From Bacillus crepusculi (GTDB lineage: Bacteria; Bacillota; Bacilli; Bacillales; Bacillaceae): a stretch of DNA of 64,000 bases. The notes under the pieces are model-generated. The model was given only the letters and a program-made list of their open reading frames with translations, made no database searches and was not told the DNA's origin. The position numbers and the translations under genes are program-made. Location: contig NZ_JACXXE010000004.1 of the NCBI RefSeq assembly GCF_014764715.1, positions 124,001-188,000 on the forward strand, written 5' to 3'. Shown here one piece after another: positions 9,245 through 19,200 of this stretch (position 1 is the stretch's first letter; each line of letters begins with the position of its first letter).

Positions 9245-10171
9245 GTGGACATTTCAAAACAAAAAGCGTATTTTGCCGCGATGGCATACGCCTCTATCAT
9301 TGGTTTTTCATTCTTATTTGTCAAAATAGCATTAGAATCAGCACATCCGATTGATTTATTGGCACATCGCTTTACGGTTTCTTTTGCAGCCGCACTTTTG
9401 CTATATCCATTTTTACGAAAGAAGAATCGTTTATCCTTTCAGTGGCGCGATCTCATGTACCTTGTACCGTTTTCTTTGCTTTATCCCGTCTTGTTTTTTG
9501 CTTTCCAAGTATGGGGCCTGATGTATACCTCTTCGTCAGAGGCTGGCATCATTCAAGCGACGATTCCTATTTTGACAATGGTGCTGGCGGCGTGGTTTTT
9601 AAAGGAACGTGCGACATGGATTCAAGTGCTGTTTACCATTCTTTCTGCGTGTGGGGTGATGCTTCTCTTTGTGATGAAGGGCATTGATGTAAAGCATTCA
9701 CATCTCATCGGCTATGTGCTGATTTTACTTTCAGCCTTATCATCCAGTGCATACAGTGTGTTTGCCCGGGTCATTACACAGCGGTTCCATGTGATCGGAC
9801 TCACCTTCGTGATGACATTCTTTGGATTTGTCTTTTTCAACGCCGCCGCACTTATTCGGCATTCGGTATACGATACATTGCCGGCGTTTTTCAGTCCATT
9901 TACACAAGCATCCTTTGTAGGATCGATGCTCTTTTTAGGCATTCTTTCATCGCTTCTAACGGCGTATTTATCAAACTATGCTCTCTTTCAGCTTCAAGCG
10001 GCAAAGGTCAGCATCTTCAACAATTTATCTGCGTTTATTACAGTCGCTACCGGAGTTCTCATTTTACACGAAACAATTGATTGGTATCATCTCCTCGGGG
10101 GTGTGCTGGTCATTGGCGGAGTGATTGGCGGGAATGTGGTGAAGAAGCAGAATTCATCATTAAAAGGTTGA
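9245..10171 (+). CDS. ycxC: EamA/DMT-family transporter YcxC
   Basis: This 308-residue drug/metabolite transporter has about ten membrane segments in two EamA repeats. Typical motifs are SSEAGIIQATIPILTMVLAA near residue 100 and AKVSIFNNLSAFITVATGVL near residue 255. GTG 9245 is chosen as start because AAGGAG lies seven bases before it; the upstream ATG 9218 has no ribosome site. It probably exports a small metabolite under YcxD control, and the substrate is unknown. In B. subtilis it has the same neighbours. Confidence 0.85.
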   Translation: MDISKQKAYFAAMAYASIIGFSFLFVKIALESAHPIDLLAHRFTVSFAAALLLYPFLRKKNRLSFQWRDLMYLVPFSLLYPVLFFAFQVWGLMYTSSSEAGIIQATIPILTMVLAAWFLKERATWIQVLFTILSACGVMLLFVMKGIDVKHSHLIGYVLILLSALSSSAYSVFARVITQRFHVIGLTFVMTFFGFVFFNAAALIRHSVYDTLPAFFSPFTQASFVGSMLFLGILSSLLTAYLSNYALFQLQAAKVSIFNNLSAFITVATGVLILHETIDWYHLLGGVLVIGGVIGGNVVKKQNSSLKG

Positions 10172-10210
10172 AACAAACAATAACACCATTTATTTCATTG
10201 TATTTTTTTG

Positions 10211-10243
10211 TATAATAAGGAGAGTGAACCTTTCCTTATTATA
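10211..10243. repeat. 11-bp perfect inverted repeat at the promoter/start of the AT-rich ABC transporter operon
   Basis: TATAATAAGGA (10211-10221) and TCCTTATTATA (10233-10243) are exact reverse complements separated by 11 bases. The left arm contains a perfect -10 hexamer TATAAT and an AAGGAG ribosome-site-like string. It could be an operator covering the promoter, or an mRNA hairpin hiding the ribosome site. Confidence 0.5.
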
Positions 10244-10252
10244 CAAACTAAA

Positions 10253-11695
10253 ATGGGCGTGTTATGGGTGCATATATTTTCAGTATATACAAAGATATTG
10301 ATCCTCAATGAGTTGAGAGGCTATCAACGAAATAGACCTTATTTATATATATTATTTACTATAAACTACATACTAGCGCCATTATTCATAGGTGGACTGC
10401 TGGCGTTTTTTATCAAAAACGTATCAATCATCTACATCTCATTTGTCATTTTCTTAACAACTATTCATCTTGATAAAAGTCTTATGCGCATCTTATTTTC
10501 TTCTGATAAAAAACAGATGGCCCTCCTAAAGATGTATATAGATCAATATATCTTAGGAAAAGATATAAGCAAGTTTTTCGGTGTCATGATTGGTTTTATA
10601 TGCTTTTTTTTAGGTTCTTTGTTCATGATCTTAAGCACACATGATTTGTATCATTCTTTTATTCTTGGGACATTAGGCATTAGCTCTCTATTTTTTGGAT
10701 ATTTACTCAGGTTGAACTTATTATTTCTTCTTACTAGACCTAGCATTTTTTCACTCATACCCATCATTCACTACATTACAACTGGGGTCATTGCTTGTTG
10801 GATGTTTGTTGTTTTTAAATTTCATTTATTTGCTAATTCTTTTTCTGATCCATTCGCACTCACTTTTGTTGCTTTTTTCTTGTGTAGTAGCCTTATTTTA
10901 TTATTCAATTGGAAAAAGAAGATTAAACTTACCCCTATCTTCAACTCAGAGAAAAAGAATAGAAATAATCAAAACATAACATCAAGAACCTTCAATCATA
11001 TTTTGTTTTTTGAAATCATTCTTCTTTTGAGAAGCCCTCCTATACAATGGTCGGTTTTATTATTTATATTTTCAATATCTGGTGGTTTGTTTAGTCTCAT
11101 TCTTTATGGTGCTCATACAAACCAAATTAAAACAATGAATATAGAAAATGATTTTTTGTTTATTTTTAGTGTTATATTCCCTATGATTTTTATTTCTAAC
11201 GCCATTCAATCTTATGTGTCTTTTGATGTTGACGGCTCCATTCTCCATTTAAAACATAGGTTACCCCACTTTATAAAGAACAAAATAAAATCTAAGTTGA
11301 TATTATCCGTTTTATTACATATGTTTTTTTGTATTGTATATACCACCTTTTCTACTTTCACAATAAATGTAGATCACCTCTTTTATGTGACATTCACTTT
11401 GTTAGTTAGTAGCATTTTAATAGGTGTATGCACAGTTGGCTCTACTGTTCTATTTCCTTATTTTAAATGGGAGTATGTGTATCAAGTTCCTAGCACTCTT
11501 AGCAAATTAACATTAAACCTTTGCTACAGTTTCATTTTAGGATTATCAGTTATGTCCTCATATAACCTAGCCTATTTTATTGTGGTAAATATGATCATGA
11601 TTGTCTGTACAGTGATCATCATAGTCATCATGTTTTTATTTTGGAATAAAACGATTCACAAAAACTATCAATCGTTTAAAACATTATTCGAGTGA
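10253..11695 (+). CDS. Large AT-rich polytopic membrane protein, probable ABC-transporter permease
   Basis: This is a roughly 480-residue, very hydrophobic protein with about 11-12 membrane segments and basic loops (for example NWKKKIKLTPIF near residue 240). I recognise no specific family motif. It is taken as an ABC-2-like permease because the next gene is an ABC ATPase in the same operon. Base composition is clearly more AT-rich than its neighbours, and B. subtilis has ycxA/ycxB at this place, so acquisition by transfer is likely. The start is uncertain: ATG 10253 has no good ribosome site, and the TTG at 10208 overlaps a -10 box. By analogy with CesD of the cereulide cluster it might take part in export or self-protection. 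Confidence 0.65.
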   Translation: MGVLWVHIFSVYTKILILNELRGYQRNRPYLYILFTINYILAPLFIGGLLAFFIKNVSIIYISFVIFLTTIHLDKSLMRILFSSDKKQMALLKMYIDQYILGKDISKFFGVMIGFICFFLGSLFMILSTHDLYHSFILGTLGISSLFFGYLLRLNLLFLLTRPSIFSLIPIIHYITTGVIACWMFVVFKFHLFANSFSDPFALTFVAFFLCSSLILLFNWKKKIKLTPIFNSEKKNRNNQNITSRTFNHILFFEIILLLRSPPIQWSVLLFIFSISGGLFSLILYGAHTNQIKTMNIENDFLFIFSVIFPMIFISNAIQSYVSFDVDGSILHLKHRLPHFIKNKIKSKLILSVLLHMFFCIVYTTFSTFTINVDHLFYVTFTLLVSSILIGVCTVGSTVLFPYFKWEYVYQVPSTLSKLTLNLCYSFILGLSVMSSYNLAYFIVVNMIMIVCTVIIIVIMFLFWNKTIHKNYQSFKTLFE

Positions 11696-11703
11696 GGGAT
11701 TGT

Positions 11704-12396
11704 ATGCTTTCAATTCATAATCTAATCAAGGAATATCCAGAGTCCAACTTCAAAATATCCATCCCTGAATTACATTTTCAAAAAGGCACAATTATTGGAT
11801 TATTAGGAAAGAATGGCGCTGGAAAAACAACAATTCTAGAAATGATAGCAGGGTTAATCACACCAGATGAGGGTGACTTGATCATACAAAAAGAGACATC
11901 ACATGATTTTTCAACTGTCGGTTACATGGAAGATGATCCAACACTTTTTGAAAACTTAACTTGTTTTGAATTGATTAAATATCAATCCATGCTAGTTGAA
12001 CAGCCTTTAAATACAAAACAAATTCAACATTTATTAGAGGAATATGGGCTTGAAAAACAAGCTCATATTCGCTCTTGTTCTCTATCACGCGGGATGAGAC
12101 AACGGATTTCTTTTATACTAACCACCCTACACAATCCAGCCATTATCTTATTAGATGAACCATTTACTGGTCTAGACCCAACAAATATGGCACAAATGAA
12201 AAGACACCTAAGAGAATTTAAAGCTCAAAATAAAACCATCATTCTTTCTACGCACATCCTTCAATTTGCAGCTAATTTATGTGATGAGATTCTTTTTATT
12301 GATGGAGGGCATATCGTTCATTCAGAAAAAAAACCTTCCGAAGAAATATTTGATGAGAATCAGCTTGAAAAAAGATTTTTTGAAAGGTTATCTTAA
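11704..12396 (+). CDS. ABC transporter ATP-binding protein (CcmA-like)
   Basis: This 230-residue ABC ATPase probably drives the upstream membrane protein. Walker A is GLLGKNGAGKTT near residue 32. The Q-loop region is GYMEDDPTLFENL. The signature is SLSRGMRQR instead of LSGGQ, a variant common in ABC-2 export ATPases. Walker B is IILLDEPFTGLD, with STH as H-loop. The frame overlaps the permease stop; ATG 11704 after GAGGGA is preferred to GTG 11692. Like its partner, the gene is AT-rich. The substrate is unknown; the location between ycxC and the peptide synthetase operon suggests a peptide product. Confidence 0.85.
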   Translation: MLSIHNLIKEYPESNFKISIPELHFQKGTIIGLLGKNGAGKTTILEMIAGLITPDEGDLIIQKETSHDFSTVGYMEDDPTLFENLTCFELIKYQSMLVEQPLNTKQIQHLLEEYGLEKQAHIRSCSLSRGMRQRISFILTTLHNPAIILLDEPFTGLDPTNMAQMKRHLREFKAQNKTIILSTHILQFAANLCDEILFIDGGHIVHSEKKPSEEIFDENQLEKRFFERLS

Positions 12397-12437
12397 ATAA
12401 CAGCTTTTCTGCATGTAAAATGATAAGCGATTGCCAC

Positions 12438-12472
12438 AAAAAACGGCCCCGTTTAACGAGGGCCGCTTTCTT
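12438..12472. terminator. Bidirectional terminator between the ABC operon and srfAD
   Basis: CGGCCC (12444-12449) pairs with GGGCCG (12460-12465), with A6 on the left and CTTTCTTTTA on the right. It can end both the ABC transporter transcript and, from the other strand, the long srf/depsipeptide transcript. Confidence 0.8.
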
Positions 12473-13216
12473 TTATTGTCTGATTAATCGATGCTTTGTT
12501 GTTGTATGCTCAATGACATGTCTCATGTGCTGAGCGAAGTGCTCGAGATGTGTGTTGATGTACATGTGTCCTCCTTCGAAATTGGTGCGTTCGATGGTTT
12601 TTGCCCATTTTAGCCAGCCGCTTGCATCTTGCATGCATTTCTCATCTTGCATTCCATTCAATAAATAAACGGGTGATTCGATGATGGTTTTGTCTGTGTG
12701 CTGGAAGGTTTCGAGCGCCCGGTAGTCTGCACGCAAGGATGGTGTAAAGTAATCCATCATTGGTTTGTTCTCTAATAATTCTTTTGGAATTCCGCCCATT
12801 TCGGCAATATGCTGAACAAATGCTTCATTGGATAAATGGGTCAACATCTGCCGTTTTGTTTGCGGTGGCTGAATGGCAGAGATCACCACTGCTGCAGGGT
12901 TGATCCCTTCCTTTTCTAACAGCTGGGTCAGTCTGTACACCACAAGTCCTCCCATTGAATGTCCAAATAAGATAAATGGACGGTTCAATTTGCCCGTGAG
13001 TCCTTCTTTGTACAGCTCAGCCAATCGGTCAATGCTTGATTCAAGCGGCATGAGATTGGTTCCATGGCCTGGGGGCTCTGCTGCTGTCACTTCGGCAATG
13101 CCTTTTAGCTGTTCAAAGAGTGGACGATAAGAGGCGGAATATCCGCCTGCAAAAGGAAAACAAATAAGCTGAATGAGATCTGAGTTTTTTTCAAAGGTTT
13201 TAAATAACTGATTCAT
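12473..13216 (-). CDS. srfAD: Type II (editing) thioesterase SrfAD
   Basis: This 247-residue alpha/beta hydrolase removes wrong acyl groups from carrier domains. The N-terminus ICFPFAGGYSASYRPLFEQL and AAEPPGHGTN match B. subtilis SrfAD closely. The nucleophile is in FGHSMGG near residue 87; SPVYLLNGMQDEKC carries the acid region, and EGGHMYI holds the catalytic His near residue 217. The start is six bases after the stop of the depsipeptide synthetase gene, so it is translated as the last gene of that series. In B. subtilis srfAD directly follows srfAC; here it has been separated from srfAC by about 18.4 kb. CesT holds a comparable role in the cereulide cluster, so SrfAD may serve both assembly lines. 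Confidence 0.93.
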   Translation of the reverse strand: MNQLFKTFEKNSDLIQLICFPFAGGYSASYRPLFEQLKGIAEVTAAEPPGHGTNLMPLESSIDRLAELYKEGLTGKLNRPFILFGHSMGGLVVYRLTQLLEKEGINPAAVVISAIQPPQTKRQMLTHLSNEAFVQHIAEMGGIPKELLENKPMMDYFTPSLRADYRALETFQHTDKTIIESPVYLLNGMQDEKCMQDASGWLKWAKTIERTNFEGGHMYINTHLEHFAQHMRHVIEHTTTKHRLIRQ

Positions 13217-13222
13217 ACGTCC

Positions 13223-16200
13223 TTACCCCTTTATAATCGTTTGAAGAATCTGTGCAAGTTCATCAGCCTGCGGTCTTTTCATCATGGTGACATGGTCGCC
13301 TTTGATGTGATAATACGTGCATGTCTCTTTTGTATAAGCTTCCCAGTCCGCAAACTTCTTCTGGAAATCTGTGGCGTGGTCACTGCTTTGTACAATATAA
13401 AATGGCACAGGGAATGGTTCTTTTTCTAATTCAATGGCTTGTGACATGATCGTATTATGTGTTTGCATTTGCAAGTATTTATCTAAATAGTGATCATTCA
13501 TAAATTGATGAACCACTTCATCCTTTTCTGCTTCTTTGAGTATTTTTTGCTTCACTTCTTGGAAGCTTAGCCCTTGTAAAGCTTCTGGCTTTATTCCGAC
13601 AAGATTCCCCATTCCAAGGACGAGCGCAAGCATTTTTACTTCTTCTTCGTTCATATCGGCATGGAGGGCTTGATCTGCCTCATCTCTAAGCACTGGAACC
13701 GTATCTAAAATGATCAGTCCTTTCGGCGCTTTTCCTGCATGACAGAGCCGCTGATTCATTCCGTAGGCAAGATGCCCGCCCATTGAATGCCCTGCTAGAT
13801 AGTCAATGCCTGGACGATAGAAGGTCTCAATGGCTTCGTTGAAGATGGTGACAAGCTCTGTGTAATGAAGGAATTGCGGCTCTTCATCCTCATATAAACC
13901 AGGAGACTGCAAGGCGTAAACAGCGCCTTGATGTGTCATGAGCTTGGCAACATCAATATAGCCCATCACTGTTCCACCGGCAGGCGGTGCAAAGAAAATA
14001 CTCGGTTCAGCTGGATCACCTTTTTTCAGCTCGATCACATAGTCCTTCGGTTCTCTTTCTACGTGCTCGTCAGCTTCCGGCAATGTGTCCAAGTGAGCGG
14101 CTAGCTGCGCTGGCGCTGGATGCATGAAAATCCATTTCGGATCAACACGTATGCCTTTTTCCTTTAATTTAGCAACAGCCTGGATGCTTATAATGGAATC
14201 TCCACCTAAATCAAAGAAGGAGTCATGCACGCCTACTTGTTTTACACCAAGCACTTCCGTGAAAGCTGAGACAATAAGCTGCTGTGTTTCAGTTGCCGGT
14301 TTGTTGTCTTCTTGAGAGGAAGAGACCATTTCCGTCGGTTCTGGTAGTGCTTTTTGATCGACTTTCCCGTTCGTTGTGACTGGAATCGCATCCAGTACGA
14401 TAAAGTAACTTGGAATCATATAGCCTGGCAGGCTTTCCTGTAAAAATGCTTTCCATCCGGGAACAGGCTCCCCCCCATCTGTGACAAGGTAGGCTGCCAG
14501 CCGTTTTGAGCTGCCATACGTTTTGGCGATGACTGTACACTCTTTTACTTGCGGGTGCTTGAGCAGGGCTGTCTCTATTTCTCCACATTCAATTCGGTAG
14601 CCTCTAATCTTCACCAGGTTGTCTTTTCGGCCGAGATATTCAATGGTGCCATCTGATCGCCATGTTCCTAGATCACCTGATCGATACAGCTTGTCTCCTT
14701 TTAAAGCCGGGAATGGATTGTCAATAAATCGTTCCTGCGTCCGCTCTGGATCATGGAGATATCCCTTAGCCAGTCCTGTTCCGCCGATATAGATTTCTCC
14801 TTTGACGCCTGTAGGTACTGGATTGAGATAATCATCTAGTATGACAACCGTTGAGTTGGCGACTGGCACACCGATTGGCACTGATCTTGCATCCTCCGGT
14901 ACGTGTGTGACTTGGTAAGTGGTCGCTAACGTTGTGTTTTCTGTTGGACCGTAAGCATTGATCAGTACACCCTTCATATGCGGCAATGCCTTTCGTGCAT
15001 GCTCACTAGACATGGCTTCTCCGCCAACTAGTAATGTACGGTATCCAGCTACACTTTTTGGATCATGCTCAATCAACCGGTTGAATAATGCAGTTGGCAG
15101 ACAGTTAGCTGTGACTTGATGCGTTTTGATTAACCGAGTTAATTCGTCCATATTTAGAGCAGCATATTTTGGGATCAAAATCAGCTGACCGCCATTTAGC
15201 AGCATTCCCCATAGTTCAAATGTAAAGGCATCAAATGCATAGTTAGACAGCTGAAGCATCTTATCATCTGGACCTAGTTCAATATAGTTTGTTTCTCTCA
15301 CTAAGCGGACAACTCCTGCATGGGGGAGCATCACGCCTTTAGGTGTGCCAGTTGAGCCTGATGTGTAGTTGACATAGGCTAGCTGGTCTTCTCCTATAAT
15401 GGATTTCTCTCTTTGATACACTGCATGTATCTCTGGTAATGGCTTGTCCATTTCAATCTTTATACCTGTAAAGTCTACTAGGCGCTCTGCAAAATGAGAC
15501 TGGGTCAAGATCACATCACTTTGTGTATCACGGACAATCAGACGAATTCGTGCATCAGGATATTCAGGTGACATCGGAACATACGCAGCACCCGATTTGA
15601 CAATACCTAGTACCGAGACAATCATGTCAAAGGAACGGTCAAAGAGCATCGGTACAAGGGAACCTGGTCCAATTCCTTTTGACTGTAAGTAGGCAGCAAG
15701 CTGCGTTGCCTTCTCATCCAAGGTTTGATACGTCATGTGCTCTTCCATATAGGACAAGGCAATGCGATGCGGATCACGCTGCACCTGCTCTTCAAACAGC
15801 TCTTGAAGGGTTCGTTTTGGATAAGGTGTACCGGTTTGGTTGTTCCCTATAATCATGGCATCCTGTTCCGCTTTGTCCATTAAACAATAATCAGAAAATG
15901 TGCGTTCAGGCTGTGCCGTCATACCATCTAACAGATGAAGATAATAATTCATATAACGATGGATTGTCTGTTGATCAAATAAATCCGTATTGTATTCTGC
16001 ATGAATCGACAGCTGCTCCTCCTGTTCAAATACATGCAGGGTAAGATCAAATTTAGACACTGTATGATGAACCATCACCTGTTCAGAAGTCAGCCCTTTG
16101 AGGTTGACATCGAGCGAATCTGTTACATATCCCATAGCGACTTGGAAAATCGGTGATCGACTTAAATCTCTATCAATCGAAAGGTCATCGACAAGCTTAT

Positions 16201-19200
16201 CAAATGGATAATGCTGATGCTCAAAGGCTTTTAACGTCATCTCTTTCACATTTTCCAATAAATCAGCAAACGTATCTGCTTTTGACATGTCCTGTCTGAG
16301 CGCAAGTGTATTCACAAACATCCCAACAAGCTTCTCTGATTGCTTGGCATCGCGCCCTGCAATAGGCGAACCAATGATCACATCTGTTTGCCCTGACAGC
16401 TTGTGAAGAAGGACGTAATACGCTGACAGCATCGTCATGAAGAGCGTTGTGCCCTGCTGCTTGGACAAAACCTGCAAACGGCGAATCAGCGGTTCATCCA
16501 GCACAATTTGCTCTGTAGCGCCGTTAAATGTTTGAACCGGCGGACGAGGGCGGTCAAACGGCAGCTCTAATACTGGAAGCTCTCCTTGTAAGGTATCGAG
16601 CCAATAGGCTTGATCTGCTTGATGGTGCTTTAATTGTTCATTTTCCCAGTGAACATAATCTGTCCATTCAATCTCAAGCGCTGGGAGCTGAGGTGTTTTC
16701 TCTGCAAGCAAGGCGTCATATACCACTTCTAACTCCTGAATGAGCAGGCTGAGCGACCATGCATCTGAAATGATGTGGTGCTGCGCGCACAGGAGATAAT
16801 ATTCCTCTTTACCCATATCGACAATTGTCCACTGCGCAAGCGGGCCTCTTTCTAAATCGTAGATGCGGTTCGCTTCTTGCTGAATTAGCTGCTCCAACCT
16901 TCTCGCTCTTGTTTTTTCATTAAATAATGAGAAATTCGCAACTGTCACAGATGGCGGGAGGTCCTCACGAATGAGTTGAACCGGCTTGCCGCCAAGTGAT
17001 TTGAACGTAGCGCGCAGGGCCTCATGGCGTTTCGTTAAGTGACCAATCGCTTTCGTTAAGCCTTGAATGTGCAGTTGTCCTGTCAGCTTCCAAGCACCTA
17101 ATATATTGTAATGATGGCTCTTTTCTAATGTGGATAAGAACCAAATACGCTGCTGGGCATGTGACAGCTCATAGCTTGTTTGCTTTCCTAGCTTTGGAAT
17201 CTTGGCTTCCTGAACGGCTGGAGCTCCTTTGATGTCATCGACCATTTGCGCCAAATGTGCCAGATGTTTGCTTTCAAATAATATTTTTAAAGGCGCCTTG
17301 ATGGAAAACTCATGATTGATGCGGGAAATCGTTTGAGTCGCCTTTAATGAATGCCCGCCAAGGTCAAAGAACTGGTCCTCTTTGTACACACGATCTACTT
17401 CTAAAATGTCCTCCCATATCGCCGCAAGTACCTGCTCTGTCTTCGTTTCTGGCCATTGCTTTTCGAGGCTTTGCCCGTTTTTGTGATGATTCAGCCTGAG
17501 GGCTTCATGATCAATAGAGCCATCTTGTTTTTTCGGTATTTCAATTACTTGTCTAATATCCCAGTCACCTTTTGTTACGCCTGCGATATCTTCAATATGC
17601 ACTTCTTTGCCCGGCTGAACCGAATAATAAAGCTTTTTCTCAAAACGCGGCATTGGAGCTGGCTGAAGATGACGAGCGATCTCTTGATTCGACCCGTCTA
17701 GACCGATAAATAGGTGCGCTTCATTCAGCCGAACACCTAGACATAATGAATGGAGGCCTTGTTTCTTTCCAATCAACTGAAACCCCTTACGTACGGTGAG
17801 CGCTGCCCCAGTATGTCCCTTAGACAAACCAAGATTATCCCACATGCTGAAGTTCAAAGAGATCGCTCTTCTTCCTTCTTGAAAGGTGAGGGCGTGCGCG
17901 AGTCCATCTAAAAAGCTGTTCGCCGCAGAGTATGCCCCGAATGTTGTGCCGCCAAAAAAGCCATTTACAGATCCAAAAAAGACGAGTGGGACTGCCGGGT
18001 CATGCTTGAAGGCTTCCTGTAGCACCCAGGCACCGTCTGCTTTTCCTGAAAGTTCTTTTATGAAATCTTCTTCTGATGTATGAGCCAGTGTATACTTGTC
18101 TACATGCTGAAAATGCTCAGACACGTTACCGGCTCCGGCTAAATGCAGCGCACCCCGGATCGATTGTCCAAAATGCTTTTCCGCTTCATAAATCGCCTGC
18201 CTGACATCGGATAAACAGGTCACATCAGCTTGTACATACATGACGTCTCCAAGAGCTTTCAGCTGTAAGAACACCTCTGCCTTTTCCCCGTCTTCTTCAA
18301 GGGATGTCCGCCCAATGAACACGAGCTTTAAGCCAAATTGGAGCATCTGCTTAGACAGCTCGAAGCCAATACCTCCAAGTCCTCCAGTCAGCAAATAAAG
18401 ACCTTCATATTCTAAAAATCCTTCTGTTTGAGGCGCTGCCATCATATTGACTTTTTCCAGCTTTGGTACGAGGCGCTGCCCGTTTCGGTAAGCCACCTCT
18501 GCTTTTATATGAATCGCAGACAGTTCCTCAGCAATACGTTTGGCATCCTGATCGATATTCTCCGCTTCAATATCAAGATGAGACACCTCTGCTCCTTCCC
18601 ATTCTTGCGGGATGGTTTTTAACAGACCGACCAGCGCCGTTTTCTCCACATGAAGATTGTCTTCAGGCTTCACAAACTGACCACCTTTTGTCACAACAAC
18701 GAGACGGATCGGCTCTTTGTTTTCCTGTCTCAATGCTTGATACAAGTGCAAAATGGATTGACTGGTGCTCGCATTCAGTTCTTTGAACTGCTCAGGGCTG
18801 GAAATCATCCCCTTGTCTGACACATTCCATAAGTGGAGCATATGGTCAATTTTTAATTCATCGGCTTCAAGCGCCGCCACAAGCCTGACGTAATCCCCCT
18901 TGATTCTCGGGTTCATCTGATACATCCCTTTTGACAGGCGTAAAAATTCATGACCCTTTTTCACAGAAACATAAGGCAGGTTCATTTGTTCAAATTGTGC
19001 ATAAAGCGATTGATAAAGCCCTTTTTCATCCTCAAATACGAGTACATGATCAGTGGAAACCGGCTGAGATGGACCGATATTCTCTTTTACCCAAATACGT
19101 TTAAAGAACCAATCTGGGAGGGTTTGATTATTTTCTGAAGCAAGATCAAGTGCCCGTTCAATGTCGCGGAATGCTCCATCTTTAAGCGCTGCGCCTAACT

